A stretch of 64,000 nt of DNA from Anthoceros angustus (taxonomy: Eukaryota > Streptophyta > Anthocerotopsida > Anthocerotales > Anthocerotaceae): positions 248,001-312,000 of the forward strand of contig VJWM01000203.1 in the NCBI GenBank assembly GCA_010909165.1. Reading direction: 5' to 3'. The position numbers and the translations under genes are program-made. The notes below the pieces were generated by a model. That model was not told where the DNA came from, searched no databases, and saw only the letters and a program-made list of their open reading frames with translations. This document shows positions 34,951 through 47,529 of the stretch, piece after piece. Position 1 is the first letter of the stretch. The number at the start of each line of letters is the position of its first letter.

Positions 34951-35525
34951 CCTACATGCCTGCTACCTAATCCCACTCATTCGGGTCTCCCTGAGGACTC
35001 TTCCTTTGGATTCTCCGAGTCGGAGGGAGCTGGAGGCCTCGTAGCATCGAGTCCTCACGCATGTAATCTTCGGAGGAACAAGATCCTCCTCAATCCTCAA
35101 GAGATCCTGCAGTCAAGACACAAAGCAATTAGATAGCTTTAGAGCGAGTGGGAGTAGGAGCAGATGAAGCAAAACCCAGTCACTTCATGGCGGCTTACAA
35201 CATGACCAGAGCAGTGTAACACGCACTCGATCCGCTTCATGACCGAGGGGAAGTGTAACTGCACTCGATCCGTTTCATGACCGACCGGTATGCTTGCATC
35301 GATACAGATAGGAGAGCGAGGCTGCATGCTGCCTAGGCTCACAATTTCACATCCTTATCGGGGTTACCTCGAGGGAAATTGAGGCCGTGAGGGCCTCACC
35401 TCCCTCCGTCAGACATAGCCCTGTGGTCAGGCCCCGAGCTCCCTCTTGCGCAGGGCGAGGGGCACGCGTGGGAGAAATTGTGGAAGCTAAGCGCAATGGA
35501 GGACCTCCCATGTCCTCCCGATTAT

Positions 35526-37860
35526 GGCCTCGCGCCTAGTCCTCGACTGCCGCGTGCGAGGCGCTCCCGTTTCTTGGTCGGCTCGAGCTTCAGCAGCAGT
35601 GCCGGTGGTCCCTTGCAGCAGCAGAGGAGGTTGTCCTAGCCGCCTTGCTTGCCGCAGCGCCTAGGGAGTCTCTGGCCGGGCGGGGTTCGCATCCTTAGAG
35701 GAGGACGACATCTCGATCGTTACGCTCCACAACCCCTTCTCCAATTGCAGGCGTGAAGATGAAGAAGAGGAATATAACGCACTGGTGAGGACTGGTTTCT
35801 CACCGCACGCTCGAATATATACCGGAGGAGCGAAGCATTAACGCAATGCATCTGCAGCTTTCACCCGACTCCATCCTACAAGGACTGGAGATGATCCGGT
35901 TGTTGGAGCATCACTTTCCAAAATGATCAACAAGTGGGAGTGAAGAGTTATACCCAAACACACCTCCGTCCGATCACCTCCTCCCGCTTCTCTCCGACGG
36001 TCACCTCCTCCTCAAGACAAAGCATTCAATTGGGCTTTGCAATGGACCGTGTTTTACAACACGGTCCGCTGTAAAAGCCCAATTGTACGTTGTAAAATGT
36101 TTGAGACGGCCAGATCGCCTCTCATGTTTTACAACATACGCATAACCTAATCTAATTTACAACACGATCCATTGCAAACCCTTTACATTGTAAAGCGTTT
36201 AAGAGAGGCCAAGATAGGCCTCCCACAACTTTACAACATAGTCTAATTTACAACACGATCCATTGCAAAGCGCACTTGTATGTTGTAAAATGTATGACAA
36301 GGCCGAGAGGCCTCGCGCCTAGTCCTCGACCACAGCCGAGGGCGCTCCCGTTTCTTGGTCGGCTCAGCTTCCGCAGCGGTCGGTGGTCCCTTGCGGCAGA
36401 GGAGGTTGTCCTAGCCGCCTTGCTTGCCGCAGCGCCTAGGGAGTCTCTTGGTGGCGGGGTTCGCATCCTTAGAGGAGGACGACATCTCGATCGTTACGCT
36501 CCACAACCCCTTCTCCAATTGCAGGCGTGAAGATGAAGAAGAGGAATATAACGCACTGGTGAGGACTGGTTTCTCACCGCACGCTCGAATATATACCGGA
36601 GGAGCGAAGCATTAACGCAATGCATCTGCAGCTTTCACCCGACTCCATCCTACAAGGACTGGAGATGATCCGGTTGTTGGAGCATCACTTTCCAAAATGA
36701 TCAACAAGTGGGAGTGAAGAGTTATACCCAAACACACCTCCGTCCGATCACCTCCTCCCGCTTCTCTCCGACGGTCACCTCCTCCTCAAGACAAAGCATT
36801 CAATTGGGCTTTGCAATGGACCGTGTTTTACAACACGGTCCGCTGTAAAAGCCCAATTGTACGTTGTAAAATGTTTGAGACGGCCAGATCGCCTCTCATG
36901 TTTTACAACATACGCATAACCTAATCTAATTTACAACACGATCCATTGCAAACCCTTTACATTGTAAAGCGTTTAAGAGAGGCCAAGATAGGCCTCCCAC
37001 AACTTTACAACATAGTCTAATTTACAACACGATCCATTGCAAAGCGCACTTGTATGTTGTAAAATGTATGACAAGGCCGAGAGGCCTCGCGCCTAGTCCT
37101 CGACCACAGCCGAGGGCGCTCCGTTTCTTGGTCGGCTCAGCTTCCGCAGCGGTCGGTGGTCCCTTGCAGCAGAGGAGGTTGTCCTAGCCGCCTTGCTTGC
37201 CGCAGCGCCTAGGGAGTCTCTTGGTGGCGGGGTTCGCATCCTTAGAGGAGGACGACATCTCGATCGTTACGCTCCACAACCCCTTCTCCAATTGCAGGCG
37301 TGAAGATGAAGAAGAGGAATATAACGCACTGGTGAGGACTGGTTTCTCACCGCACGCTCGAATATATACCGGGCGAGGAGCTGGGGCGAACGCAACGCAA
37401 TGCATCTGCAGCTTTCACCCGACTCCATCCTACAAGGACTGGAGATGATCCGTTGTTGGAGCATCACTTTCCAAAATGATCAACAAGTGGGAGTGAAGAG
37501 TTATACCCAAACACACCTCCGTCCGATCATCACCTCCTCCCTCCGACGGTCACCTCCTCAAGACAAAGCATTCAATTGGGCTTTGCAATGGACCGTGTTT
37601 TACAACACGGTCCGCTGTAAAAGCCCAATTGTACGTTGTAAAATGTTTGAGACGGCCAGATCGTGCCTCTCTCATGTTTTACAACATACGCATAACCTAA
37701 TCTAATTTACAACACGATCCATTGCAAACCACGACATTGTAAAGCGTTTAAGAGAGGCCAAGATAGGCCTCCCACAACTTTACAACATAGTCTAATTTAC
37801 AACACGATCCATTGCAAAGCGCACTTGTATGTTGTAAAATGTATGACAAGGCCGAGATCG
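35526..37860. repeat. Three tandem ~780-bp units with CACTA-type motifs
   Basis: Units start at about 35,526, 36,309 and 37,083 with GGCCTCGCGCCTAGTCCTCG. A part of a fourth lies at 39,159-39,850. Each ends in a cluster of TTTACAAC/GTTGTAAA motifs like the subterminal regions, and each holds a near-perfect palindrome (separate entry). Differences again fall at CAG-containing sites, for example CAGCAGCAGTGCCGG (unit 1) versus CGCAGCGGTCGG (unit 2). No gene is recognised. Confidence 0.8.
36027..36085. repeat. 59-bp imperfect palindrome (also 36,801-36,859; 37,573-37,631; 39,514-39,572)
   Basis: CAATTGGGCTTT at the left pairs with AAAGCCCAATTG at the right, and GGACCGTG with CACGGTCC inside, leaving a short TTTTACAA centre. 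A transcript or single strand could fold into a long hairpin. The same sequence is kept in all four repeat units. Confidence 0.8.
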
Positions 37861-40800
37861 CCTCCGCACGCTTTACACCAAATTCACAACGTAGTCTCAT
37901 GTACAAAGTCCATTGCAAAGCGATCTTGCACGCTGTATACGCCTCGGGCTTCGGTGCCATTGCGGCTTGGGTATTCTACCGATCTCGCCCATCGCCAAGT
38001 CCACAAGGGGCTACCACATCGCTCACGTCCATCGAACATAGTCATGATCCATCAGGCTGTCGACTATGTTAGTTTTTGCTTTGAGGCAAAAGAGTAACAT
38101 GGTCGCCTTCATCACATATAGATTACATGTGCCCTGTGTCGCCACATGATGCATGCACTCGATCCGGTGATGCATCGAAAACATTTGGAAGCATATGTGC
38201 CGTAATGAAGCTCTCCTAAAAAACATAGCATGAGTGCAAGGAAACGGCAGAGGAAGTGGTGGCCACAAGACGACCTTGCTAATTGTCCATCCGAGTTGCG
38301 AACAAAGTGCTCACCTCATGTCTCCCATGTTTCAGCCTCTTGTCCAGGAGTTGAACTCGCTTGTTGTGAATGATGGGTCATGGTGGGTCATGGTGCCTCA
38401 CCTTCCAAGTGGAGCAAACCGAAAGCTCGAGGTGGCAGCATTTCATTGCCGTTCACGCAAATTGTACAATGTGTCGCCATTTCGACCGCATATGTATTTT
38501 GTTTTACATGGCGACCAATCAACCATACGTGCCCGCTCATCAACTGATCATGTCACTGCCACGTAGCATGGATGACTCACATCTTCTTGCGGGCATCACC
38601 ACCCCGCCAATGCGTCATCCATTATTCAAGACATTTGTACCATGTGATAAAGCAGTGATGGATATGGCATGGCCCATAATATATAACCAATTCGTGTGGG
38701 GTCACGTACATATTCCGAGGTATGCCGGGATGTGATCACCGCATAATGGGAGTTTGGGAGAGAACAACATCGATCATCACACCACCGGGCAAGCCAAGTC
38801 GGTGGTGCACCAAGGAGGGAGCATCTTCAGTACTGCGCTATAGCCTCCAAAATTATGCACGAGAAGGAAAGGATTCCAGGTATGGCAATGGCATTTTAGG
38901 TCTTTTAGTGCCACCATGGGCAAATTGCACGAGTGAGCATGCGTGTTTGGTGTATCAATTCCTTGCACGGCAACTTGCGGTGATTGGCAAGACATTGGAG
39001 TGGTGTTCCAAAGGCGGCAACCATGGATGCCTTGACTTGGATCCCCGCACGGTTGCCTTTGTACTCTATCTCGCTACGAGCTATGGGTTGTCGAGAAGGA
39101 TACACGGGTCCCAAGGCTGGTGGCAGCTTGACATATAATTCGTCACAAAGATACCTTGTTGGTGGCGGGGTTCGCATCCTTAGAGGAGGGCGACATCTCG
39201 ATCGTTACGCTCCACAACCCCTTCTCCAATTGCAGGCGTGAAGATGAAGAAGAGGAATATAACGCACTGGTGAGGACTGGTTTCTCACCGCACGCTCGAA
39301 TATATACCGGAGGCGTAGCGGTGAGCGCAATGCATCTGCAGCTTTCACCCGACTCCATCCTACAAGGACTGGAGATGATCCGGTTGTTGGAGCATCACTT
39401 TCCAAAATGATCAACAAGTGGGAGTGAAGAGTTATACCCAAACACACCTCCGTCCGATCACCTCCTCCCGCTTCTCCGACGGTCACCTCCTCCCGGCTTG
39501 AAGACAAAGCATTCAATTGGGCTTTGCAATGGACCGTGTTTTACAACACGGTCCGCTGTAAAAGCCCAATTGTACGTTGTAAAATGTTTGAGACGGCCAG
39601 ATCGCCTCTCTCATGTTTTACAACATACGCATAACCTAATCTAATTTACAACACGATCCATTGCAAACCACGACATTGTAAAACGTTTAAGAGAGGCCAA
39701 GATAGGCCTCCCACAACTTTACAACATAGTCTAATTTACAACACAGCCCGTTGCAAAGCGCACTTGTATGTTGTAAAATGTATGACAAGGCCGGGATCAG
39801 GCCTCTGCACGTTTTACACCAAATTCACAACGTAGTCTCATGTACAAAGTCCATTGCAAAGCGATCTTGCGTTATACGCCTCGATCGGGCTTCGGTGCCA
39901 TTGCGGTGCTTGGGTATTCTACCGATCTCGCTTCCATCGAGGCCAAGTCCACCACGAAGGGCTACCACATCACACGCATCGAACATAGTCATGATCCCAG
40001 CGGCTATATTAGTTTTTGCTTTGAGGCAAAAGAGTAACATGGTCGCTTCATCACATATAGATTACATGTGCGTCGCCACATGATGCATGCACTCGATCCG
40101 GTGATGATCGTGAAAACATTTGGAAGCATATGTGCCGGTAGAAGCTCTCCTAAAAAACATAGCATGAGTGCAAGGAAACGGCAGAGGAGAGGTGGCCACG
40201 ATCGGCTGACCTTGCTAATTGTCCATCCGAGTTGCGAACAAAGTGCTCACCTCATGTCTCCCATGTTTCAGCCTCTTGTCCGAGGAGTTGAACTCGCTTG
40301 TTGTGAATGATGGGTCATGGTGGGTCATGGTGCCTCACCTTCCAAGTGGAGCAAACCGAAAGCTCGAGGTGGCGTTCATAAATTGTACAATGTGTCGCCA
40401 TTTCGACCGCATATGTATTTTGTTTTACATGGCGACCAATCAACCATACGTGCCCGCTCATCAACTGATCATGTCACTCATGAGACCGGTCACGTAGCAT
40501 GGATGACTCGTTCTCTTCTTGCGGGCATCACCACCCCGTCAATCGTCATCCATTATTCAAGACATTTGTACATGACAGAGTGCAGGATATATCGCCCATA
40601 ATATATAACCAATTCGTGTGGGGTCACGTACATATTCCGAGGTATGCCGGGATGTGATCACCGCATAATGGGAGTTTGGGAGAGAACAACATCGATCATC
40701 ACACCACCGGGCAAGCCAAGTCGGTGGTGCACCAAGGAGGGAGCATCTTCAGTACTGCGCTATAGCCTCCAAAATTATGCACGAGAAGGAAAGGATTCCA

Positions 40801-41079
40801 GGTATGGCAATGGCATTTTAGGTCTTTTAGTGCCACCATGGGCAAATTGCACGAGTGAGCATGCGTGTTTGGTGTATCAATTCCTTGCACGGCAACTTGC
40901 GGTGATTGGCAAGACATTGGAGTGGTGTTCCAAAGGCGGCAACCATGGATGCCTTGACTTGGATCCCCGCACGGTTGCCTTTGTACTCTATCTCGCTACG
41001 AGCTATGGGTTGTCGAGAAGGATACACGGGTCCCAAGGCTGGTGGCTGCATTGACATAATTCGTCACAAAGATACCTTG
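37221..41079. repeat. Two tandem ~1.93-kb units
   Basis: 37,221-39,158 and 39,159-41,079 begin with TTGGTGGCGG and end with CACAAAGATACCTTG. The second half of each unit contains a 136-138-codon plus-strand frame (38,722 and 40,644, starting MPGCDHRIMGVWERTT) that is almost identical in both. I do not recognise it. A short piece near 38,385 (GGGTCATGGTGCCTCACCTT) resembles the linker of PPR gene 5 near 59,925. The origin is probably captured genomic DNA. Confidence 0.75.
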
Positions 41080-41129
41080 TTGGTGGCGGTCGCATGGCGT
41101 ACCACGTTGAGTGCACTTCACCGCAGCTT

Positions 41130-41650
41130 CACCGCAGCTTCACCGTCACGACGCACCCACCCAACATTGAGCACATTCGAGAGGCAACCGAGAACTTCCC
41201 TAAGGTAATGGATCGTGAATCCTAACGGTGTACTACCGGAATGGGATGCTCCGAGCATCTTGGATGCTTGTGACACACATGTGTTTGTCTCGCTTCAAAA
41301 TGCGAACGCCACCCAAGTTCATGCGGGGCAAGGAATCCTTCCACATCGGAAGAGCTGTGGGGAATGGCATTTTCAACACCGATGGAGAGATGTGGAAGAC
41401 GCAAGCTTGAGTTCTCTTCCGAGTGCTTCGTGATTAAAGACCAACGCGGAGACGGTCTTTGTCGGCAAGATTATTGCCCAAGCTCGGAAAGGAGGAGGTT
41501 GTTGACATGCATGGTGAATGATGGTGTGTGGAGCATGTTGCACCGCCTTCTCAATGCTCGTGAATTTTGCTCGATGATTCGCAAGCCATTGCGGGATCTC
41601 TTTGTGCGCATGACATTCGATTCCATTTGCAAAATCGGGCAACACCCTTA
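41130..41650 (+). pseudogene. Captured cytochrome P450 fragment (CYP86/CYP94/CYP704 type)
   Basis: Three frames together give TTHPPNIEHIREATENFPK, GNGIFNTDGEMWKTQ and LRDLFVRMTFDSICKIG. These are, in order, conserved N-terminal blocks of plant CYP86-clan fatty-acid omega-hydroxylases (the T-DP-N-EHI, GIFN-DGE-WK-QRK and DLF-RMT-DSICK-G regions). The oxygen-binding I-helix, ExxR and haem-cysteine regions are absent, so the copy cannot be an active enzyme. Confidence 0.75.
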
Positions 41651-41654
41651 GACC

Positions 41655-41805
41655 GCCCTCTTTCATGGGTCGTTCAACAAAAACTTGGCGGGCATTTTCC
41701 GATTCACCAAATTTTGCATACATGTCCACGTAGGTGCCCACCACTACATTCTCCAGCAGCCGATTGCACCCATAAGGGCATTCCATGTCACCATATCCCC
41801 GACAA
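41655..41805 (-). pseudogene. Captured PPR scrap
   Basis: The minus frame reads NVVVGTYVDMYAKFGESENA, one S motif of a PPR protein, followed by ARQVFVERP. It lies tail to tail with the P450 fragment and has no further motifs. Another fragment from the PPR family that dominates the flanks. Confidence 0.7.
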
Positions 41806-42004
41806 AGCAAGCAAGACTACAAAAGGTTAGGAATCACCACTAGTTGTCCATCATAGTGAAGACTAAACCGAGGTTCTTTGAAATCAAGACAGTCATCCCC
41901 ACTTGCCAATTAAGACGATCCATGTAACGTAGGGGTCGTTGTTCAATATCATCCATCATAGCATATGATGGATGTAACCGAGAGAGAACTAGATTCTTGA
42001 ATCA

Positions 42005-42535
42005 AGAAAAGCTATCCCCACTCGCCAAGACCACATCCATGGTGCTCCCATTCCTCCTCCATAAGATGATCCAGCTGACGTAGGGCGCGTCGTTCTACAG
42101 CTCTCCAGGAGTGTCCAAAATTTGTCAGCTTATTCTCCAAAACCTGGAAGGAGGATTCGCACCGACTCCTCTCGAGGTACTTAGCTGCCAATTTGAGTAG
42201 GCGGGACAACTTCCCTACATCGGGCAGGGAACCCCAAGCCAGCAGATGGCGCCACTTGTTCGCATGGCGACGAAACGGGGAGACTTGTATCACAACCATC
42301 TTGTGAAGCAAGCAGACTGGGGCTATGTCCTCACCTTGTTGACTATGTGTCCTCAACAATGGTCCGAAGGCTCTGTAGGTTTTCCATGTGGACAAGCCAA
42401 AGGCGGCCCAGTACACCGCCCCGCTTGAGTGCGGCATCGCTTTTGAACAGGAGGTGTCCTGGAGAGAAATCATCAACGGTCTTCTTTACTCTTTCCAGAT
42501 CGCCGAGGCAACGCCAAGATCGATACCACACTCAA
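42005..42535 (-). other. Unrecognised minus-strand open frame region
   Basis: A 154-codon frame includes LPDVGKLSRLLKLAAKYLER and ALRQLDHLMEEEWEHHG, with good local helix potential. I recognise no family. It could be another captured exon or a second element-encoded protein. The segment 42,720-42,900 that follows is AT-rich with a short repeat of CTTATCCCTCTATC. Confidence 0.35.
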
Positions 42536-43039
42536 AGAAAAGAGATTGATTTGTGGCCCAATTCTAGTGCCGGTCATCACCGCTACCAAGAAGCCAAGAG
42601 GTCGATCATCGAAATTGGCAAGAACCACGTCATCGCAACAATCGGTCTTTTCCACCGTAAACCCTTAAACCGAACCGTCTTCCACGTCGTTTGTACTCAC
42701 CATAATTATAATTAAATAAGTGAAATATTTAAGACTTGGGATACTTTTTATACTTATAAGAAAAGCTTTAAAATATTTTTCAACCTATCAATTACCTATC
42801 TATCCTCCCACCTCCACTCCTTATCTATCCTCCCACCTCCACTCCTTATCCCTCTATCGCCTCCCACTCCTTATCCCTCTATCATCTCCCTTCCCCGCCT
42901 TCTCCTTTCCACATAACAAGTCTATTACTCCAACTCTACTATGTAACTCATTGGTCATTATCGCTCACGCTATCATTGTCTTCATCATCCTCACCTATGA
43001 TATCCGCATCCTCATCATCTTGACTCATGTTATCCTCGT

Positions 43040-45905
43040 CTTGAGCCTCACCTTGTACTATGCGTCTTCCACGCGCTTGTACCCACCACAATTTTCCATG
43101 CATTTTAGAATTCTCATACAAAAGACTTGCTCCACTTTCTCCGATACTAGTACAAATGGCTCATCCTCCAACTTATCATTGGATAACATGACATCGTTAA
43201 CCATGAACATACGAGATGTATCTGTTTTGATGGTCAGTGTGCTCTTTGTTCCATTGAGCCTTGAACCATCTCACCTTCAACACATTTACTTTTTAGACGG
43301 CCCTAAGTCCACCTCCAAAATCTTTTCCACCTTTCCAAAGATAGGGAAAATCTGCTATAATAGGTTCGTGTCCGATGTGAAACACATGCTTGGCTATATA
43401 GATGTTTTATAATGCTATCACATGTATTCTTTCCCTATCGCATCTATAGTCCTTATATGATTTCCATATGCCCACATCATTTTATATGATCGCATGAGGA
43501 GGTCCTCGACAATTGGCCACATCCAACCCATAGGTTTGTACCGCATTTCTTTCTCGCTACTATAACTTCATCTATCAACCATTACGCAAAGGACGTTGCT
43601 CGTCTATACCGTCATACACTTTTCGCCATTTTTGAGTACAGCTGAGTTTTCCACTAACACTTTCCTCATCTTGCATTTCCACATCATTCGGTCATAATTT
43701 TGCCATTCCTTGCAATAACACCCACATTGGGTGACATCATCTTGATTTCCACACTCTTGGTGCCTCTTCATGTGTATTTCCAAAGAACTCGAGCTATAAA
43801 ACATTATCTCTTGTGCTAAGTATCCTAAAGCCATGCTACCTTCCGGTCGGGCTTTCGAACAAGTCCCTTTAACACTTTCATGTGCCTTTCTAAGAAATAC
43901 ATCCATCGATATCGAGTTGGTCCACATAATTCAACCTCCGCACAAGATGAACAACAACATGTACTTGACTTGTCGGAAAAGTCGTTGGAAATTCCCTCTC
44001 CAACACACACATGATCTCCACACTTTTCACCTTCATAGCTGGAATTTCATCCTTCGCAATTTCTTTTGAACAAAGCCACGAATAGCTCGGCAAGATCACA
44101 TATAGCCTTGTGAACATCATGATGTATTAATCCTTTCAAGACAATTGGCCACAAATCCGTTAATGATGGTGATGATCATGAGACTTTAACCACGAAATTC
44201 CCTCTTCTCTCCTTTAGAAAACAACGCTTCAAATTTGACCCATACCAGGAGTACGATGCTGCAAATCCTTGTTCTCAATTTTTCCTCTGCATTAGCATAC
44301 ATTCGCCTCTTTTGCTGCCATGTCCAAGAACCTGTGGTGTCGTTATAAATGTCCGTCCCACAGGTTCGCTGTTTTTAGCTTTGCACCCCATTTACAATGT
44401 TTTGGCCTCTTTGTCTCCTTCCAGCGATGGCCTCGCATGGGGCCACCAATCTTGTTTGGTATTTGAATACTCAAGATCTCTCGACTACCAAGGGAATCTT
44501 GATTCCCACATATGTGTGCCAAAATCTGACTTACATTCTTTCCAATGTGCATGATATCAAATAAGTGTCGATCAACAATATCTCGCAACCACCAAATAGC
44601 ATGACTAAAAGTTAACCTTCATGAATAGCTATTAGTCTACCTACCGATGCTACCAATAATATAATTAAAATATTCTTGAAAAGGTAATACTTGCAAGACC
44701 CCATATGCATGCATACATACCTCCCGATGGAAGCTCCCAAAATTGAAGGCTCGCTAGTAACACCCTGACTGTCTTCACCATTGTCTTTTGCATATTTCCG
44801 GTTAAAGCTTTCGATCATAATATCCTCCGGAGTTGGTGCATAGTCCGGATGAATAATTTCCATCTCACCTTTCCATTGAATGAATCCCGCTCTTCCACTC
44901 TAAACTTGTGTTCCTCTGGTAAAATTTTCTAAAATTCTTATCATACGTCATTTTGTTTGTGAACATTGACTTTCTTGCTTCTAATTTGTCCCAACATATT
45001 GGACATGCCCGCTTCCCTTTTGTTTGCATTTTAGAAGTGAAAGAATATCCGGATAATCATGCATCGTCCACAACAATAAGGCCTTCAATTTAAATTGTCT
45101 TTGAGCATTTCCAATAGCCATAGAAGCATCTTGTACGACCACACCTTCCTCCCAAAGTACCTTCAACTCTTGATGAGTGGTTGAAAATATATATCTGCAT
45201 CTTTGACTTGCTTGGACCGTGAATAATCATTGACAACAATATATGCCCATTCTTGATAGATAACCAAGGAGGCGTTATAATTGATAAGAAGCACAGGCCA
45301 TATAGAATACCTAGAACTTTGGTGCCCAAAGGATTAATCCCATCCGTAGCAAGTCCTAATCGAATGTTGCGCCTCCTTAGCAAACTCGGATAAGTGTTGT
45401 CCACATGTTCCCATGCATAGCTATCCGATGGGACCCGCATAATCCCATCATTAGACTTATTTGTGGCGTGCCATGACATCATACTTGCTAGCTCGGACAT
45501 CTAAACATTTGTTTCAATCTAGGAATCAATGGAAAATATCAAGTAGCTTAACTGCACACTGCTCTTCGTGTCAATTCGATACCTATGTTCCCACACATCT
45601 TGCGAATAGCAATTGAAAACTTGTGAACAACATACAATCATCTTGACAAGCATGTATGGATGTATATGTTAGGCCAAACCCTTAAGCATCTTTTTAATTT
45701 CAGCCCTACTTTTGGCAACTTGTTGCCAAAATCGGGAGGCCTAATTTGCCTAGTAATGATAAAATTGAATTCAAAGATGCATCCGACCAGCCATGCCTCC
45801 TTTGGATGTTCAATAACAATAAAATGAATGCCAATAAACTTATCTCGGCTCCAACCCATAGAGGCGTAGTTGCGGTGTGCATCGCCTTTAATTCCTCGTG
45901 CAAGG
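43040..45905 (-). pseudogene. TNP2-type CACTA transposase with DUF4218/DUF4216-like C-terminus
   Basis: Read from 45,905 downwards: HGWSDASLNSILSLL; QDDCMLF; DSYAWEHVDNTYP; NIRLGLATDGINPLG; PPWLSIKNGHILLSMIIHGP; LKVLWEEGVVVQDAS; FKLKALLLWTMHDYPD; LFDIMHIGKNVSQ. These follow the order of the TNP2 transposase of En/Spm elements. Next come VLEREFPTTF, TRYRWMYFLERHMKVLKGLV and RPEGSMALGYLAQE (DUF4218-like), and LEDEPFVLVSEKVEQVF (DUF4216-like) near 43,200. Many stops and shifts break it. TNP2 is the catalytic protein that cuts CACTA ends; this copy would need help from elsewhere. Confidence 0.85.
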
Positions 45906-46316
45906 AATCGACTGTTCTTTAGTCATTTCGCGATGCGAAACCCCACCAAGTGCCTCCACCAACTCTATGGTCACTTGTTCGTCGGGATGAATGTTGACAT
46001 GTTCTTCATCAACCTCAAAATGATCATCAACCTCAATAAAATCTTGTTCCTCTTCAACTGATTATTCAATCACACGCACAAAATAAATATCAAATAAGTA
46101 TATAAAATATTGTAGTACTATATAGAAAAATTATATTATAATTTAATAACTTTAGTATAACCACTATTATTAAGGAAATATTGAACAACATGCAAAACTA
46201 AAAGGTTAAGAAGTCAAGTGAGGAGAGTATATACTAATTGTTTTGTTGCAGATATAGTCAATATACACAAGGTACAAGACCCTCAACATCAACTCTTCTA
46301 CATCCTACAACAAAAA

Positions 46317-47170
46317 CTATTCCACATCCTCGTGCATCAACTTTGCCTTCAATTTCTTCCACTCCATCTGTGCGTAATTTAATGTGTCTATGTACTCTTC
46401 CTGCACGGCCTTCCTTTTGGCCTCAAATGGTTCGGGGTTATACCAACTGTAATCAACAAACAACTCTTCCCCAGCATTAATGGTCCTCACTGCCCAAGTG
46501 CAAATCCAATCAAGATGGTCGTCACTTAGTAGCTCATGCCCATCCGACCTTTCTTCCCAAATGCAATTTTGCTTGATTGCGATATTTCCACTACTACTAT
46601 TCATATATCCTGCCACATTCCCATATGCAACATGCCCATCGAGGTACTCAATTGGGCCATCATTAACATCTTTACGCCGGAGTCTATTGAAAGTCAATGC
46701 ATACTTGAAATAACTTGTTGTAGTTCACTATCTTGTTATATTCTCCTGTATACTTTGGACCCCAAACACAAACAAAGGAACTCCATTCACATTATCTTTT
46801 CTCACTACGATTTTCTCCATGGAAAATAAACCCAACCCCATGGCTGGGTTTGTTGCCTCCTTCACTATCCACCTTCGCCCCAATATAGAAATGACTTGTT
46901 AATAGGAATAGGTCCCTTCTCCCACATTCCCCATTCTCTAGGGTACACGCCTTTCAAAAGATGCTTGTATAAAACAATAGCATCATGAGACTTTGGATCT
47001 TCCCCTCTTTTGGATGATAAGGAGGTGCAATAAAGGGTCCATGGTCCGCCTTTCCATCCAAAGGTTTTCCTACACCGCAAAGCCATGTGTCCACTCCTAC
47101 GCTCGTACTTGTTATAACATGCAAACAATAAACTCCTTCCAACTATAAAAAAACAACCATAATTACACAT
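46317..47170 (-). pseudogene. SET-domain protein gene (captured or element-encoded)
   Basis: From 46,865 the minus strand reads ATNPAMGLGLFSMEKIVV, the usual SET start (G-G-lF...I). After a break a 126-codon frame (46,697-46,317) gives GHVAYGNVAGYMNSSSGN, KQNCIWEE, ICTWAVRTINAGEELFVDYS and WYNP, matching the N-S..NC...A-R-I-AGEEL--DY core of SET methyltransferases. Upstream (47,170-46,865) lies a Cys/His-containing stretch with FGWKGGPW and GPIPINKSFLYWGEGG. The family methylates lysines on histones or other proteins. Whether the gene belongs to the transposon or was captured is not decidable here. Confidence 0.65.
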
Positions 47171-47394
47171 ATGAATAATTAAACTACCTTTAATATAACA
47201 AGACAAACATACTTACCATAATTAGTATGCCACATCAGAATTATTCTATAGATAATATTATATAATTGCTTTATTATTGTATTTTCTAGCATAAAAGAAA
47301 AGGGCTCCATAATTACTTCATTAGTTTATTTCCTAGCATAGAAGAAAAGGATTGCAACTCACAGTTGTGGCTACGGGTGGTTCTCCTTGTTCTG

Positions 47395-47520
47395 CTATTT
47401 CTTCTCCTCCTCCTCCTTCTCCTCCTCCTCCTTCTCCTCCTCGTTGTTCTTCTCCTCCTCGTCCTCCTTCTCCTCCTCGTTCTTCATCTCCTTGCGGTTC
47501 TCCACCGGGGACTTCATTCT
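47395..47520. repeat. CCT/CTC triplet low-complexity tract
   Basis: An imperfect TCCTCC/TTCTCC array. It codes Pro/Ser or Ser/Phe on one strand and Glu/Gly/Arg on the other, so open frames here are not evidence of a gene. A GACTTCATTCTGGGAGGTAAG donor-like site follows at about 47,520. Confidence 0.7.
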
Positions 47521-47529
47521 GGGAGGTAA

